A stretch of 64,000 nucleotides of DNA from Clostridiales bacterium (GTDB lineage Bacteria; Bacillota; Clostridia; Peptostreptococcales; Anaerovoracaceae): contig DUTT01000046.1 of the NCBI GenBank assembly GCA_012841925.1, positions 1-64,000 on the forward strand, read 5' to 3'. A program made the position numbers and the translations under genes. Numbering within the stretch: the stretch's first letter is position 1; the number at the start of each line of letters is the position of its first letter. This document shows positions 1 to 9,230 of the stretch, in pieces. The notes beneath the pieces are model-generated. The model was not told the origin of the DNA, did not search any database, and worked only from the letters and a program-made list of their open reading frames with translations.

Positions 1-1586
1 AATTGCGAGCCGAGCTGTTCGGCTCGCACGCTTTTCTCTCCCGATGCCCGGCTTTCCGCAGACTCCGCCCGGGCCGCTTCATCCGCTTTGCTTTTCAGCT
101 TCTCGAGCTCTGCTTCGGTGGGCGCCTCCGCAGAGCAGGCGGCAGGAGCCGGATGCTCGATCGAACCGCACACCGGGCACGGCTGCCCCGATTCGAGCTG
201 CAGTGCGAGGATCCCAGCCTGCGCATCTAAAAACAGCCCGTTCTTCCGGTCGTATTCGCTTTTAAAAGCCAGCGCCTGACCCTTGGCTTCGCGATAACGC
301 TCCGCGGCCGCTCCTGCTTCCGCTTCGATGTACATAAGCTCTTTAAGCGTCTCTTCGAGCGCTTTTGCCGCTTTCATTCGCTCCTCGACGGCCCTTAACG
401 CAGCGGCCTTGCGCTCCTCCTCCACTTCGGCAGCTTCCAGCGACGTCAGCTCCCGCTCCGAGCCGTCGAGCGCTTCGGCGGCCTGCGTCAGCGACTGCTC
501 ACCGTCCCTGATTTCTGAGATCAGGCGCTCTTTCTCCTTCACCGCATCGATCATCGCGCCGTCACGGCTTTTCAGCTCATCGTAGAGAGGCATATCCTTT
601 TTAATCGCAACGATCGATGCCGCCAGCTCTTCGATCTCCGGCTTCTTTTTCCCGACTTCTTCCGCCTGGATCTGCACGCTTTCTTTGCTCTCTTTTGCTG
701 CAATCAGCTCCGCTTCCACACGCTTCAGTTCCTGCCTGGCCGAAGCGATCCCCTGCGCCCGCTCGTGTTCCTTGATGGCCGCCGTGTATCGTTCACCTGC
801 TGCTCCGCTGGCCTTTTCCCAGAGCGCATACGCCTTTTCGTCGTCTCCGATCAGCGCACCGAGCACCTCGAGCGCCTCTTCGGTTAAAAGCTCGCCTCTC
901 TTCGCCTTTTCGACCGCATATTCGTATGCGCTTCCTTCCGGACAGCGTATATCGCCTGCGTATTGCAATAGACTCGCCCTCTGCAGCGCAAAGTCGGACT
1001 GCAGCGCAGCCGTATCCCTTTTGAGCCGATCCTGCAGACTCTGGTACAGGTCCGTCTTAAATAGCTTCCGGAATATATCTTTGCGCTCACTGGTTGTGGC
1101 GAGCAACAGCTTGAGAAACTCTCCCTGGGCGATCATGGCGATGCTGGCAAACTGGCTGGAGTCGATGCCGATCAGTTCCCGGATTTCTTCATTCACGGCC
1201 CGCACGCCTGTGACGACGCGACCGTCGGGCATCGTCAGTTCCGCATCCGGCATCTGGACTACCGCCCCTTCACCCCGTTTCTTCGGCCTTTCGTACTGCG
1301 GAATGCGCATGACTTTATATGTTTTACCGCCGCTTTCCCACACGAGCTCCACAAACGTCGGCGTATCGGACCCGGCGTACTTGCTGCGGAACATGGTTGA
1401 GCTCCTGTTTTCGCCGCTGGCGTCTCCGTACAGCGCAAAGCGAATCGCATCGAAAATCGTGGTCTTTCCTGCGCCGGTGTCACCTGTAATCAGATACAGT
1501 CCGCTCGTTCCCAGACGTTCGAGATCGAGCGTCTGCTCGCCCGCATACGGGCCGAAAGCAGACAGGATGAGCGTAACGGGTCTCAC
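1..1586 (-). CDS. sbcC: Exonuclease SbcCD subunit C (partial, C-terminus beyond window)
   Basis: ATPase/coiled-coil subunit of the SbcCD (Mre11-Rad50-type) nuclease that opens and trims DNA ends and hairpins. An open frame of about 528 codons runs off the window start. The N-terminus carries a Walker A (GDTGAGKTT, about residues 35-43) followed by FDAIRFALYG, typical of SbcC. A zinc-hook CPVC at residues 470-473, followed by GSIEHP, sits in a long charged, coiled-coil-like stretch. Start is GTG at 1586, overlapping the sbcD stop in GTGA, which suggests translational coupling. The second half, with the signature motif and Walker B, lies outside the window. Family identity is clear from the ABC head, hook and sbcD neighbour. 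Confidence 0.95.
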   Translation of the reverse strand, partial: MRPVTLILSAFGPYAGEQTLDLERLGTSGLYLITGDTGAGKTTIFDAIRFALYGDASGENRSSTMFRSKYAGSDTPTFVELVWESGGKTYKVMRIPQYERPKKRGEGAVVQMPDAELTMPDGRVVTGVRAVNEEIRELIGIDSSQFASIAMIAQGEFLKLLLATTSERKDIFRKLFKTDLYQSLQDRLKRDTAALQSDFALQRASLLQYAGDIRCPEGSAYEYAVEKAKRGELLTEEALEVLGALIGDDEKAYALWEKASGAAGERYTAAIKEHERAQGIASARQELKRVEAELIAAKESKESVQIQAEEVGKKKPEIEELAASIVAIKKDMPLYDELKSRDGAMIDAVKEKERLISEIRDGEQSLTQAAEALDGSERELTSLEAAEVEEERKAAALRAVEERMKAAKALEETLKELMYIEAEAGAAAERYREAKGQALAFKSEYDRKNGLFLDAQAGILALQLESGQPCPVCGSIEHPAPAACSAEAPTEAELEKLKSKADEAARAESAESRASGEKSVRAEQLGSQ

Positions 1587-2767
1587 GGTCTCACCTCCCA
1601 GATCTCTTCGATCGCGCGGGCGACAATGCCCCGGCCTTCTTCGGAAAGCGGCGCGCTGTTCTGCTTCTCGTAGAACTCTGCGAAGACCTCCAGCGGCGGC
1701 TTATCCCGCACGCGCTCCGCTTCGAGGTACACCGCACCGGCGCGCGTCCGCGCGTTGTCGTAGTCAAGCCGCAGGATATGCGGATACACGATGCGGAGAT
1801 TGGCCATCGCACCGGGGATTTCCTGCTCGTCGGTGAGCGTAACGCGGATGAATGCCTGCGTATCGCGATCTCTGTAAAACGACCGGTCCATGAGATCCCG
1901 GTAGCTGCCGCGCAGCTCCGCCATGCCCCGGAGCGGTTTCAGGTCGACGGTGCGCACGGCGATCTCGCCTTGCGGCTCCAGCGGTGGAGCCTGCGTACCG
2001 GACTGATCTTTGTCGAGATCTTCGCCCCATTCCAGAACCGTCACCGACTTTTGATGCGACACCTCCGAAAACGAATACTTTAAAGGACTGCCGGGATAGC
2101 GAACCTGCGGCCGCTTGACGGATTGCGGGCTGTGCAGGTGACCGAGCGCCACGTAGTCGAACGCATCGAAAAGCGAGGCGTCCACCGCCTCGCTGCCTCC
2201 CACGCTGATATCTTCTGATTCGCACAGCGTCGCGCCGGCGACGAACTGATGCGTCACGAGAATATTTTTTACATCCGGATCCAGCGGCAGGCTTTCGGCG
2301 ATCAGCCGGATCGCCTCGTTGTACGAGCGGATGTCTTCGTCGGGGAAATAGCGCCGCACGTGCGCAGGGCGCACGAACGGGAGCATGTAAATGTCCGCAG
2401 CTCCCCCGGGGCCTTCGATCCGAACCGGCGCAGGCGGCCCGGCGAACACCGGCGCAACGTGCACGCCGCTTGGAATCATCAGCCGCGATCCGAACGCCAG
2501 CCGCTCGGGCGAATCGTGGTTGCCGCTGATCACAAATATTTTTCGCTGTCCGTCCGCCAGGCGGAACAGAAACTCGTCGAACAGGCCGACGGCCTCGGCG
2601 GACGGCACGGACTTATCGTAGATGTCCCCTGCGAGCAGCACCGCATCGGGCTGCTCGTGTTCCACGATGTCCGCAATCTGATTCAGGATGTGTTCCTGAT
2701 CTTCCAGGAGCGGATACTCGTTGAGCTTTTTCCCGATGTGCAGATCGGAGAGGTGGATGAGCTTCAC
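1583..2767 (-). CDS. sbcD: Exonuclease SbcCD subunit D (Mre11-type nuclease)
   Basis: Metallophosphoesterase subunit of SbcCD, 394 aa, usual length for the family. Metal-binding motifs appear in order: SDLHIGK (residues 7-13), [19 protein letters not shown] and GHLHSPQ. Together they hold the two-manganese site that performs ATP-independent endonuclease and ATP-dependent 3'-5' exonuclease activity. The start overlaps the stop of copA (ATGA at 2764-2767) and the stop overlaps sbcC, so the three genes are tightly packed on the minus strand. Linkage to copA is probably only positional. No abnormal features. Confidence 0.96.
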   Translation of the reverse strand: MKLIHLSDLHIGKKLNEYPLLEDQEHILNQIADIVEHEQPDAVLLAGDIYDKSVPSAEAVGLFDEFLFRLADGQRKIFVISGNHDSPERLAFGSRLMIPSGVHVAPVFAGPPAPVRIEGPGGAADIYMLPFVRPAHVRRYFPDEDIRSYNEAIRLIAESLPLDPDVKNILVTHQFVAGATLCESEDISVGGSEAVDASLFDAFDYVALGHLHSPQSVKRPQVRYPGSPLKYSFSEVSHQKSVTVLEWGEDLDKDQSGTQAPPLEPQGEIAVRTVDLKPLRGMAELRGSYRDLMDRSFYRDRDTQAFIRVTLTDEQEIPGAMANLRIVYPHILRLDYDNARTRAGAVYLEAERVRDKPPLEVFAEFYEKQNSAPLSEEGRGIVARAIEEIWEVRP

Positions 2768-5070
2768 GCGGGAACTCCTTCCTTTTCTCTGCGCTTCGCG
2801 GCTTTCGGCCGGCGGGTCGGCCGGTTCAGATCCTTGGTGCGCAGGCGCAGCGCGTTCGTTACGACGAAGATCGAGCTGGCGGCCATGGCAAATCCGGCCA
2901 GCATGGGGCTGAGCAGGATCTGGTAAAACGGATACAGCACACCCGCAGCGATGGGAATGCCCACCGTGTTGTAGAAGAAGGCCCAGAACAGGTTCTGCCG
3001 TATATTGGTAAGCGTCAGCCGGCTCAGGTTGACCGCACGGACCACATCGTTGAGGTCGCTTTTCATCAGCACGACATCGGCCGATTCGATGGCGATGTCG
3101 CTGCCGCTTCCGATGGCGCAGCCCACGTCGGCCTGCACGAGCGCCGGTGCATCGTTGATGCCGTCGCCCACCATCAGCACCGTGTGGCCCTGATCCTGCA
3201 GCTCCTGCACGGCGTAGGCTTTTTCTTCGGGCAGCACTTCGGCCAGCACGCGGTCGACGCCGACCTCGCGTCCGATGGCCGCAGCCGCCGCCTTGTTGTC
3301 GCCGGTCAGAAGCACGGTCGTCAGCCCCATGTCGTGCAGAGCTGCGATCGCTTTTTTGCTCGTCGGCTTGACGGTATCCGCTACGCCGATGACGCCGGCG
3401 AGCTCGCCGGCGAGCGCCACATAAACGACGCTCTGCCCCAGAGACGTTACGCGGTCTACAAACGATTCTGCTCCGCCGATATCGACACCGGCACCTTCGA
3501 GCAGCGCGGCATTTCCTGCCAGCAGTTCGCCTCCGTAGCTGAGCTTGGCGCGGATGCCCTTCCCCGCCACGTTCTCAAACCCCGTTATGTCCATGGAACT
3601 GGAGAGCTCCCGGCTCTCTGCCTCTTCGACAATCGCTTTAGCCAGCGGGTGATCCGACAGGTTTTCCGCCAGCGCCGCGAGCGCCAGAAAGTCGTCTTCC
3701 GCGCCATCGACAGCGAGAACTTCCGTTACGCGGGGTTTGCCTTCCGTGACCGTGCCCGTCTTGTCGAGCACGACGACGTCGGCACCCTGCATCACTTCGA
3801 GCGCTTCTCCGCTCCGGATCAGGATGCCGTTCCCGGCTCCAAGACCCGTACCGACGATGATGGCCGTCGGCGTCGCAAGCCCGAGCGCGCACGGACAGGC
3901 GATGACGAGCACGGCGGTAAAGATGCGAAGCGCAAACGATGCCTCCTTGCCCATCAGCAACCACAGCAGCGCCGCTGCGATCGCAATGGCGATGACGACG
4001 GGAACAAACACGCCGGCGATGCGGTCTGCGATCTTGGCGATCGGCGCCTTTTTCTCCTGCGCATCCTCGACGAAGCGAATGATCTTCGCAAGCGTCGTGT
4101 CCTCTCCGATGCGCGTCACTTCGACGTACAGCGCGCCGCTGCCGTTGATGCTGCCGCCGATGACCGGGCTGCCGACTTCCTTGTCCACCGGGATGCTTTC
4201 GCCGGTGAGCATGGATTCGTCGACGCTGCCGGTCCCTTCTTTGACCGTTCCATCCACCGGAAACTTTGCCCCGGGGCGCACGAGCACCGTGTCGCCGACG
4301 ACGAGCGTATCCGAAGGCACTTCGGCCAGCTCGCCGTTTCTGACCAGGATGGCCGTATCGGGAGCGAGTTCCATGAGTTTTTGGATCGCGCCCTTCGTCT
4401 TTTCTTTGCTGCCGGATTCCAGGTGGCGGCCCAGCATCACAAACGCCAGGACGACCGCTGCCGACTCAAAGTACAGGTGGTGTACGTGCTCAGGCATATC
4501 CGTGATTAAAAACGTCATCACGAGGCTGTATAAAAACGAGCTCATACAGCTGATGGCGACGAGCGCGTCCATGTTCGGCACGCGATGGTACAGCGACTTA
4601 AAACCGCCGATAAAGTGCCGCCGGCCGATGAACATCACCAGCACTGCAGAAAGCATCTGGAACATCGCATAGTTGACCGGATGCGTATTCATGTCGATGA
4701 TGGCAGGCAGCGGCGTGCCGGCGATGAGCATCGGTCCCATGGAGACGTACAGAAGCCCCGCGGAAATGATGAGCGCAATGATGATCTCCAGTCTCGACGG
4801 TTCGTCCGCGACGGGAGCGGCCGATGTTTCCGCCCGTTCCACCTTCTCCCCTTCTTTGGAGATGAGTTCCACTGTAAAGCCGACGCCGGTCACTTTCGCG
4901 ATGATATCCGCGGCATTGACCTGTTCGGGGTCGTAGGTGATCGAAAGTTTTTCCGTCGTCAGGTTGACGCTGCTCTCCTCGACGCCTGGCATCGCGCGCG
5001 TAACGCGCTCGACCGACGCCGCACAGGAGGCACACGACATCCCACCGATGCTGTATACTTCGTGAATCAT
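2764..5070 (-). CDS. copA: Copper-translocating P1B-type ATPase
   Basis: 768-aa membrane ATPase that exports monovalent copper from the cytoplasm. One N-terminal heavy-metal-associated domain has the metal site CASC (Cys13, Cys16). Membrane segments follow from about residue 95, with the actuator TGES near 289-292, the transport motif CPC at 392-394 before ALGLATP, the phosphorylation site DKTGT with Asp436, the SDHP nucleotide-domain motif near 474 and GDGINDAP towards the end. The C-terminus is rich in Lys/Arg. No CopZ chaperone or CsoR repressor is visible beside it, so regulation cannot be read here. A silver or broader metal range is possible, but CPC with CxxC points to copper. Confidence 0.93.
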   Translation of the reverse strand: MIHEVYSIGGMSCASCAASVERVTRAMPGVEESSVNLTTEKLSITYDPEQVNAADIIAKVTGVGFTVELISKEGEKVERAETSAAPVADEPSRLEIIIALIISAGLLYVSMGPMLIAGTPLPAIIDMNTHPVNYAMFQMLSAVLVMFIGRRHFIGGFKSLYHRVPNMDALVAISCMSSFLYSLVMTFLITDMPEHVHHLYFESAAVVLAFVMLGRHLESGSKEKTKGAIQKLMELAPDTAILVRNGELAEVPSDTLVVGDTVLVRPGAKFPVDGTVKEGTGSVDESMLTGESIPVDKEVGSPVIGGSINGSGALYVEVTRIGEDTTLAKIIRFVEDAQEKKAPIAKIADRIAGVFVPVVIAIAIAAALLWLLMGKEASFALRIFTAVLVIACPCALGLATPTAIIVGTGLGAGNGILIRSGEALEVMQGADVVVLDKTGTVTEGKPRVTEVLAVDGAEDDFLALAALAENLSDHPLAKAIVEEAESRELSSSMDITGFENVAGKGIRAKLSYGGELLAGNAALLEGAGVDIGGAESFVDRVTSLGQSVVYVALAGELAGVIGVADTVKPTSKKAIAALHDMGLTTVLLTGDNKAAAAAIGREVGVDRVLAEVLPEEKAYAVQELQDQGHTVLMVGDGINDAPALVQADVGCAIGSGSDIAIESADVVLMKSDLNDVVRAVNLSRLTLTNIRQNLFWAFFYNTVGIPIAAGVLYPFYQILLSPMLAGFAMAASSIFVVTNALRLRTKDLNRPTRRPKAAKRREKEGVPA

Positions 5071-5115
5071 TTATGTTCCTCCTTGAATTGTGCGCAAACT
5101 TGCGCCTTAGCTTCC

Positions 5116-5685
5116 TCAGGTAAAACCTGCACACGGTACTTCGACGATCGTGTAGCTGGTGTTCCCCTCGCCGTCCACGTCCGTTCTCAGCTCGAATGAA
5201 TCCGCGATGTTGACATGCCCCATCAGCGTATCCGACAGCAGTCCGTCGACGGTAAACTGCACCGACGCGACGCCGGGGAAGCTGAGGATCAGCGTCCGCA
5301 CGATCTGACCGATGATGAGGTCTTCCTCCATCGAACTGCCCGACAAATTCTCCGACGACACATCGACGGTGAGCGTCCGGCCGAACACCGAAGAGCGCAC
5401 TCCCCGGATTTCAATATCGTCCCTCAGCGCCGTTTCGACGCTGTCATCCGGCGAGCGGAGCTCTTCGAGCACCGCCAGATAGCTGCCCTCCTCCGGAAGA
5501 ACCATCTTGCGGCTTTCCTCGACATACGGTTCTCCGGTACCGCTTTGTGCATATTCCAGCGAAACGAAGGACAGTATCGCAGCAAAATCATCGTCGGCCG
5601 GACTGTTCTTACATCCTGTGTACATCGTTGCAGTCATCGCCAGAAGCGCAACAAGCGCCATGGCGGTCAGCTTTCTCGAGTTCAT
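5116..5685 (-). CDS. GerMN-domain lipoprotein
   Basis: 189-aa secreted lipoprotein. The N-terminus is a short basic stretch, a hydrophobic segment and a lipobox ending TGC (Cys25), so it should be lipidated and anchored outside the membrane. The remainder matches the GerMN domain, including SFPGVASVQFTVDGL and a following TLMGHVNI-like stretch. GerMN occurs in the spore germination and cortex protein GerM and in actinobacterial lipoproteins. The exact role is unknown: a sporulation or cell-wall function is an inference from the domain. A ribosome site (GGGGTAGGG) precedes the ATG. It lies 5 bases after the EamA transporter stop, so co-transcription is likely. Confidence 0.75.
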   Translation of the reverse strand: MNSRKLTAMALVALLAMTATMYTGCKNSPADDDFAAILSFVSLEYAQSGTGEPYVEESRKMVLPEEGSYLAVLEELRSPDDSVETALRDDIEIRGVRSSVFGRTLTVDVSSENLSGSSMEEDLIIGQIVRTLILSFPGVASVQFTVDGLLSDTLMGHVNIADSFELRTDVDGEGNTSYTIVEVPCAGFT

Positions 5686-5690
5686 ATTCC

Positions 5691-6548
5691 CTACCCCTCT
5701 CCGGCTTCCGCCGGCTGTTGTTTCCCCTTGTGATAGTTGTATGCGAGGACCGTCACGAAGACGATCACTGCGCCTGCCATCGCCACGGGCGTAAACACTT
5801 CCTTATAGAAGAGCGCGACCCACAGCGGATTTAAAATCGGTTCGATCCCGGTGATGAGACTGGCCGTAATGGCCGGCGTCGTCTTCAATCCCCTGGTAAA
5901 CAACACAAACGCCAGACCCTGCTGGAGCACGCCGAGCGCGACGACCGCAGCGATCGCCGACCCCGTCGGCGCCTGCACCTGCAGCAGAAACGGCAATCCG
6001 ATAAACAGGCTCACCGTCTGCCCGATGAACACCGACGAAAGCGGATCCGACTTCTCGGTGCTGTTGAGCATAAAAACGCCTGCATACGACAGCCCCGAAA
6101 GCAGCGCCAGCACGTTGCCGAGCATGTTGCCGGCCGCCAGTCCGTCGACGACGAAAAAGCCGATGCCGATCAGCACGAGCACGCAGGCGATGATGTCGTC
6201 TTTCTTCGGCCGGACCTTAAAGATGATCGCGTTGAGCACGATGATGAAGATCGGCGCCGTAAACTGCAGGATGATCGTGTTGCCCGCCGTCGTCAGCTTG
6301 TTGGCGAGGCTGTACAGGTTGTTGGTGCCAAGCACGCACAGCGCTCCGATCAGCACCGTCGGGTTGATGCGGATTTTGTGCTTCGTCGCCCGGATAAACG
6401 CGAAGACGATCGAAGCGGATATCATATTTCTCGCCGAGTTGATCGCCAGGGCGTGCCAGGGAACGATCTTGAAAAACAGCCCCCCGAAGCTGAACAGCGT
6501 TGCTGCGAGCAGCACGTACAGCGTGCCGGTGCGTTGCGATTTTTCCAT
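5691..6548 (-). CDS. EamA-family (DMT superfamily) transporter
   Basis: 285-aa integral membrane protein with about ten hydrophobic segments arranged as two five-helix EamA repeats, the usual size for drug/metabolite transporters. These proteins move small metabolites such as amino acids or nucleobases across the cytoplasmic membrane. No substrate can be assigned from the sequence. The C-terminal tail is short and charged. It begins 3 bases downstream of the whiA stop with AGGAGACGTAACGA before the ATG, so it is probably read from the same transcript as whiA. Confidence 0.85.
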   Translation of the reverse strand: MEKSQRTGTLYVLLAATLFSFGGLFFKIVPWHALAINSARNMISASIVFAFIRATKHKIRINPTVLIGALCVLGTNNLYSLANKLTTAGNTIILQFTAPIFIIVLNAIIFKVRPKKDDIIACVLVLIGIGFFVVDGLAAGNMLGNVLALLSGLSYAGVFMLNSTEKSDPLSSVFIGQTVSLFIGLPFLLQVQAPTGSAIAAVVALGVLQQGLAFVLFTRGLKTTPAITASLITGIEPILNPLWVALFYKEVFTPVAMAGAVIVFVTVLAYNYHKGKQQPAEAGEG

Positions 6549-6551
6549 TCG

Positions 6552-7502
6552 TTACGTCTCCTGCTCCCCGAGCGTAGAGGCCAGTTCCTCCAGGCGGAGA
6601 AGCCGGTGATTGATGCCTGATTTTTTGAGCGGCGGATCGAACATCTCCGCCAGTTCGGCCAGCGACACTTCCGGATACTCCAGGCGGAGCCGCGCCGTCT
6701 CCTGCAGCTTCGGCGGCAGGGATTCCAGCCCTGCCGTATCCCGGATAAAACGGATGCTGGCAAGCTGTCGCTGCGCCGCGTTCACCGTCCGCTCGAAGTT
6801 CGCACTGTCGCAGTTGCTGATCCGGTTCGTCGTGTTGCGCAAGTCCTTGGTGATGCGCACATCTTCGAATCGAAACAGCTGCCCGTGCGCTCCGACCGCG
6901 CTCAGGAAATCCGTGATCTGCTCTGCTTCTTTAATGTACACGACGTGGCGGTTCTTCCGCTGCACGATCTTGGAGCGCAGCCCGAAGCCGTTGACGAGCT
7001 TTCGAACATCGCGCGCCAGCGTTTCGCTCGTGCACACGATTTCCATGTGGTAGCCTTTTTCCGGGTCCGTGACGGAGCCGGCCGCCATAAACAACCCCCG
7101 GAGCATGGCTCTTCTGCAGCAACGGGTCTTCTGAAGCGCCGGCGGCAATCCTTCGGTCAGAACCGTGTGGCCGTCCCGCTCCTCGAGCATGCCCGTTTCC
7201 CTCAGGATATGCTCAGCGCCCATCTCCGGCGTAATGCCGAGCTCGTACACCCGTCCCCTGGACAGCGGCGCCGCTTCGCCGATCGACAGTTCGGTCTTCG
7301 AACCGTACGACTGCTTGACGAGCGTCACAAACAGACGGGCCACCGCCGGATTCTCCGTCGAGATCTTGACTCCGATCTTTCCCTCCGACAGGACGATGCT
7401 GCCCAGAATCCGCAGAAGCCCTGCGATTTCGGCCTCCATGCAGCACGCTTCGCCCGGAATAATCTGCGTGAGTTCTTTTTTTATATCCGATGAAAACGAC
7501 AT
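6552..7502 (-). CDS. whiA: WhiA-family DNA-binding protein
   Basis: 316-aa protein matching WhiA: N-terminal LAGLIDADG-like fold (starts MSFSSDIKKELT) and a C-terminal helix-turn-helix with KLQETARLRLEYPEVSLAELAEMF. WhiA controls sporulation in Streptomyces and affects cell division in other Gram-positives. The start at 7502 was chosen because GGAGGCG lies 7 bases upstream and residues further upstream look like random translation. whiA usually follows yvcJ (rapZ) and yvcK. Here rapZ lies about 2 kb away behind two unrelated genes and no yvcK is seen, so the classic cluster is broken. Confidence 0.94.
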   Translation of the reverse strand: MSFSSDIKKELTQIIPGEACCMEAEIAGLLRILGSIVLSEGKIGVKISTENPAVARLFVTLVKQSYGSKTELSIGEAAPLSRGRVYELGITPEMGAEHILRETGMLEERDGHTVLTEGLPPALQKTRCCRRAMLRGLFMAAGSVTDPEKGYHMEIVCTSETLARDVRKLVNGFGLRSKIVQRKNRHVVYIKEAEQITDFLSAVGAHGQLFRFEDVRITKDLRNTTNRISNCDSANFERTVNAAQRQLASIRFIRDTAGLESLPPKLQETARLRLEYPEVSLAELAEMFDPPLKKSGINHRLLRLEELASTLGEQET

Positions 7503-7591
7503 ACAACGCCTCCGTGTATTCCATGCGATTATACACCGTACAGCCGGTTTGTTCAATCTTGCGTGTGACGGCGTCACGGTGATATATGCGC

Positions 7592-7618
7592 TTGACTCAA
7601 TGTCTGTTTTGCTATAAC
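7592..7618 (+). promoter_or_regulatory. Candidate promoter of the HD-domain gene
   Basis: TTGACT at 7592-7597 and an extended -10, TGCTATAAC (hexamer 7613-7618), with a 15-base spacer. Transcription would begin about 7625, only a few bases before the ATG at 7628. The spacer is short, so this is moderate evidence. Confidence 0.5.
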
Positions 7619-7627
7619 ATGTCACCC

Positions 7628-8173
7628 ATGAAGGTAAAATTTTCAGACAAAATCCTGCGCACGCTGCGCGGGCAGAACTATACAGGCATCGTGCCTCAGC
7701 TCGAAGCGGTATGCGACATCGTGCTTTCCGGCGACAACTTAGGGAAGATGCTCGCATGCAAGCAGCATAAAAACTGCAACTGTCTGCAGCACAGCATCGC
7801 TGTCGCTTATTTTAGTCTGCTCGTCGTAACGAGATTTAAAATCAAGTGCAGCCGGTCGCGCCTCCTGAGGTGCGCGCTTTTGCACGATTACCATCTGGGC
7901 GACTGGCGCGAAGACAACGGATCGTCGTTCCGCCACGGGTTTATGCACGCTAAAGTTGCGCTGCAGAATGCGAATTCTGAATTTGCGCTCGACCTCGTGG
8001 AACAGAATGCCATCCTGCGCCACATGTTTCCGATGAATCCGATTCCGCCTAAGTACATCGAAGGGGTCATCGTGTGCATCGTCGACAAGGCTTGCGCGGT
8101 CTACGAAGCGACGAGCCGGAATCCATACCGCAGGCTGAAGACCCGCATCGACCGCATGACGCCCGACCGGTAA
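7628..8173 (+). CDS. HD-domain phosphohydrolase-like protein
   Basis: 181-aa protein with HD-superfamily metal ligands: a first His in CLQHS, the HD pair in LLHDYHLGDW and later HGFMH plus an Asp in IVDKACA. HD proteins hydrolyse phosphate esters of nucleotides or signalling molecules. The substrate here is unknown. It resembles short HD proteins common in Clostridia. No clear ribosome site precedes ATG 7628 (or ATG 7619 three codons earlier), and the likely transcription start is very close, so a leaderless mRNA is possible. It is divergent from whiA and followed by a strong hairpin. Confidence 0.75.
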   Translation: MKVKFSDKILRTLRGQNYTGIVPQLEAVCDIVLSGDNLGKMLACKQHKNCNCLQHSIAVAYFSLLVVTRFKIKCSRSRLLRCALLHDYHLGDWREDNGSSFRHGFMHAKVALQNANSEFALDLVEQNAILRHMFPMNPIPPKYIEGVIVCIVDKACAVYEATSRNPYRRLKTRIDRMTPDR

Positions 8174-8225
8174 CAAAAAAAACACCGCACTGCTTTGGCA
8201 TCGGCATACTGAATCACTCCATACA

Positions 8226-8251
8226 AAGAACCCGGGATTTCCCGGGTTCTT
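8226..8251. terminator. Bidirectional terminator hairpin
   Basis: Perfect 11-bp stem (AAGAACCCGGG / CCCGGGTTCTT) with a 4-base ATTT loop, lying between the convergent HD-domain gene and BKACE gene. The following T-tract is weak on both sides (GCTTTGTTT on plus). Confidence 0.75.
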
Positions 8252-8297
8252 GCTTTGTTTACAGTTGACTATCGTACAGCGGGCTGGCGTCAGATTT

Positions 8298-9122
8298 TTA
8301 CCTGGGCGGCAGGCTCAGGATTTCGCGCGCCTCGGCCGGCGTTGCGATTTCACGTCCGAGCAGTTTGGCGATTTTGACGACTTTTTCGACCAGCTCGCCG
8401 TTGCTCTTGGCCAGCACGCCTCTTTCGAGGTACAGGTTGTCTTCGAACCCGGTGCGCACGTGGCCGCCCATGGCGATCGTCGCTGCAGCGATATCCCACG
8501 TCGCGCGTCCGATGCCCGTCGCCGTCCATGTGGATCCGGCGGGGATGCTGCCGACCATGAACACGAGGTCGCGGATCGTCGCAGACATCTGAACGCCCAG
8601 CACGAAGTCAAAGTGCAGCGGGTGGACGAGCAGGCCTTTTTTGTCGATCTTGAGCGCGATGTCGATCATGCCTTTGTCGAACACTTCGAGTTCGGGCTTG
8701 ATGCCCTTTTCTTTCATGATTCTCGCGAAGTTTTCGATCGTGTTATCCGTGTTGATAAAGATTTCGTCTCCGCCGAAGTTGCATGTTCCGCAGTCGAGCG
8801 TCGCAAATTCCGGTGTCGGCGTTACGTCGGTGGACTGGAGTCTCTCCAGGTCCGTCATGCCGACGGCTCCGCCTGTCGAAGGCTGAATGATGACATCGGG
8901 GCACAGCTCGTAGATGGCGTCCATGCATTCCTGGAAACGGCCTTTATCCTGCGTCGGCGTACCGTCGTCCCAGCGGACGTGCAGATGGATGACAGAAGCT
9001 CCCGCATCGTATGCAGATTTGGCTTCCCGGGCTATCTCTTCCACCGTGTAGGGTACGGCAGGATTTTGTTCTTTTGTGACTTCGGCTCCGCTAATGCAGG
9101 CGCTGATGATCATTTTTTCCAT
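8298..9122 (-). CDS. BKACE-family beta-keto acid cleavage enzyme (possible Kce)
   Basis: 274-aa TIM-barrel enzyme of the BKACE (DUF849) family, which condenses a beta-keto acid with acetyl-CoA to give acetoacetate and a CoA ester. The metal site HLHVR is at about residues 46-50, preceded by ISGAEVTKEQ and followed by QPSTGGAVGM. The founding member Kce cleaves 3-keto-5-aminohexanoate in lysine fermentation, and the overall resemblance is to that group. The usual lysine-pathway neighbours (kamA, kamDE, kdd, kal) are not in this window, so another keto acid is possible. An AAAGG ribosome site precedes the ATG. It lies downstream of rapZ on the same strand. Confidence 0.75.
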   Translation of the reverse strand: MEKMIISACISGAEVTKEQNPAVPYTVEEIAREAKSAYDAGASVIHLHVRWDDGTPTQDKGRFQECMDAIYELCPDVIIQPSTGGAVGMTDLERLQSTDVTPTPEFATLDCGTCNFGGDEIFINTDNTIENFARIMKEKGIKPELEVFDKGMIDIALKIDKKGLLVHPLHFDFVLGVQMSATIRDLVFMVGSIPAGSTWTATGIGRATWDIAAATIAMGGHVRTGFEDNLYLERGVLAKSNGELVEKVVKIAKLLGREIATPAEAREILSLPPR

Positions 9123-9230
9123 TTTTCTACCTTTCTTCTAACAGAGAATTCCGCGTTCGCTCCCGGCAGCGTCCGGGAACGAATTTCCCATCCTCTTCCG
9201 GCAACACAGCGTCGGCCACTTAACATGTTA

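Noticed and set aside
3184..4509. Long plus-strand frame (441 codons) opposite copA
   Set aside because: Antisense shadow of a GC-rich gene; low-complexity, Arg/His-rich product; copA motifs on the other strand are decisive.
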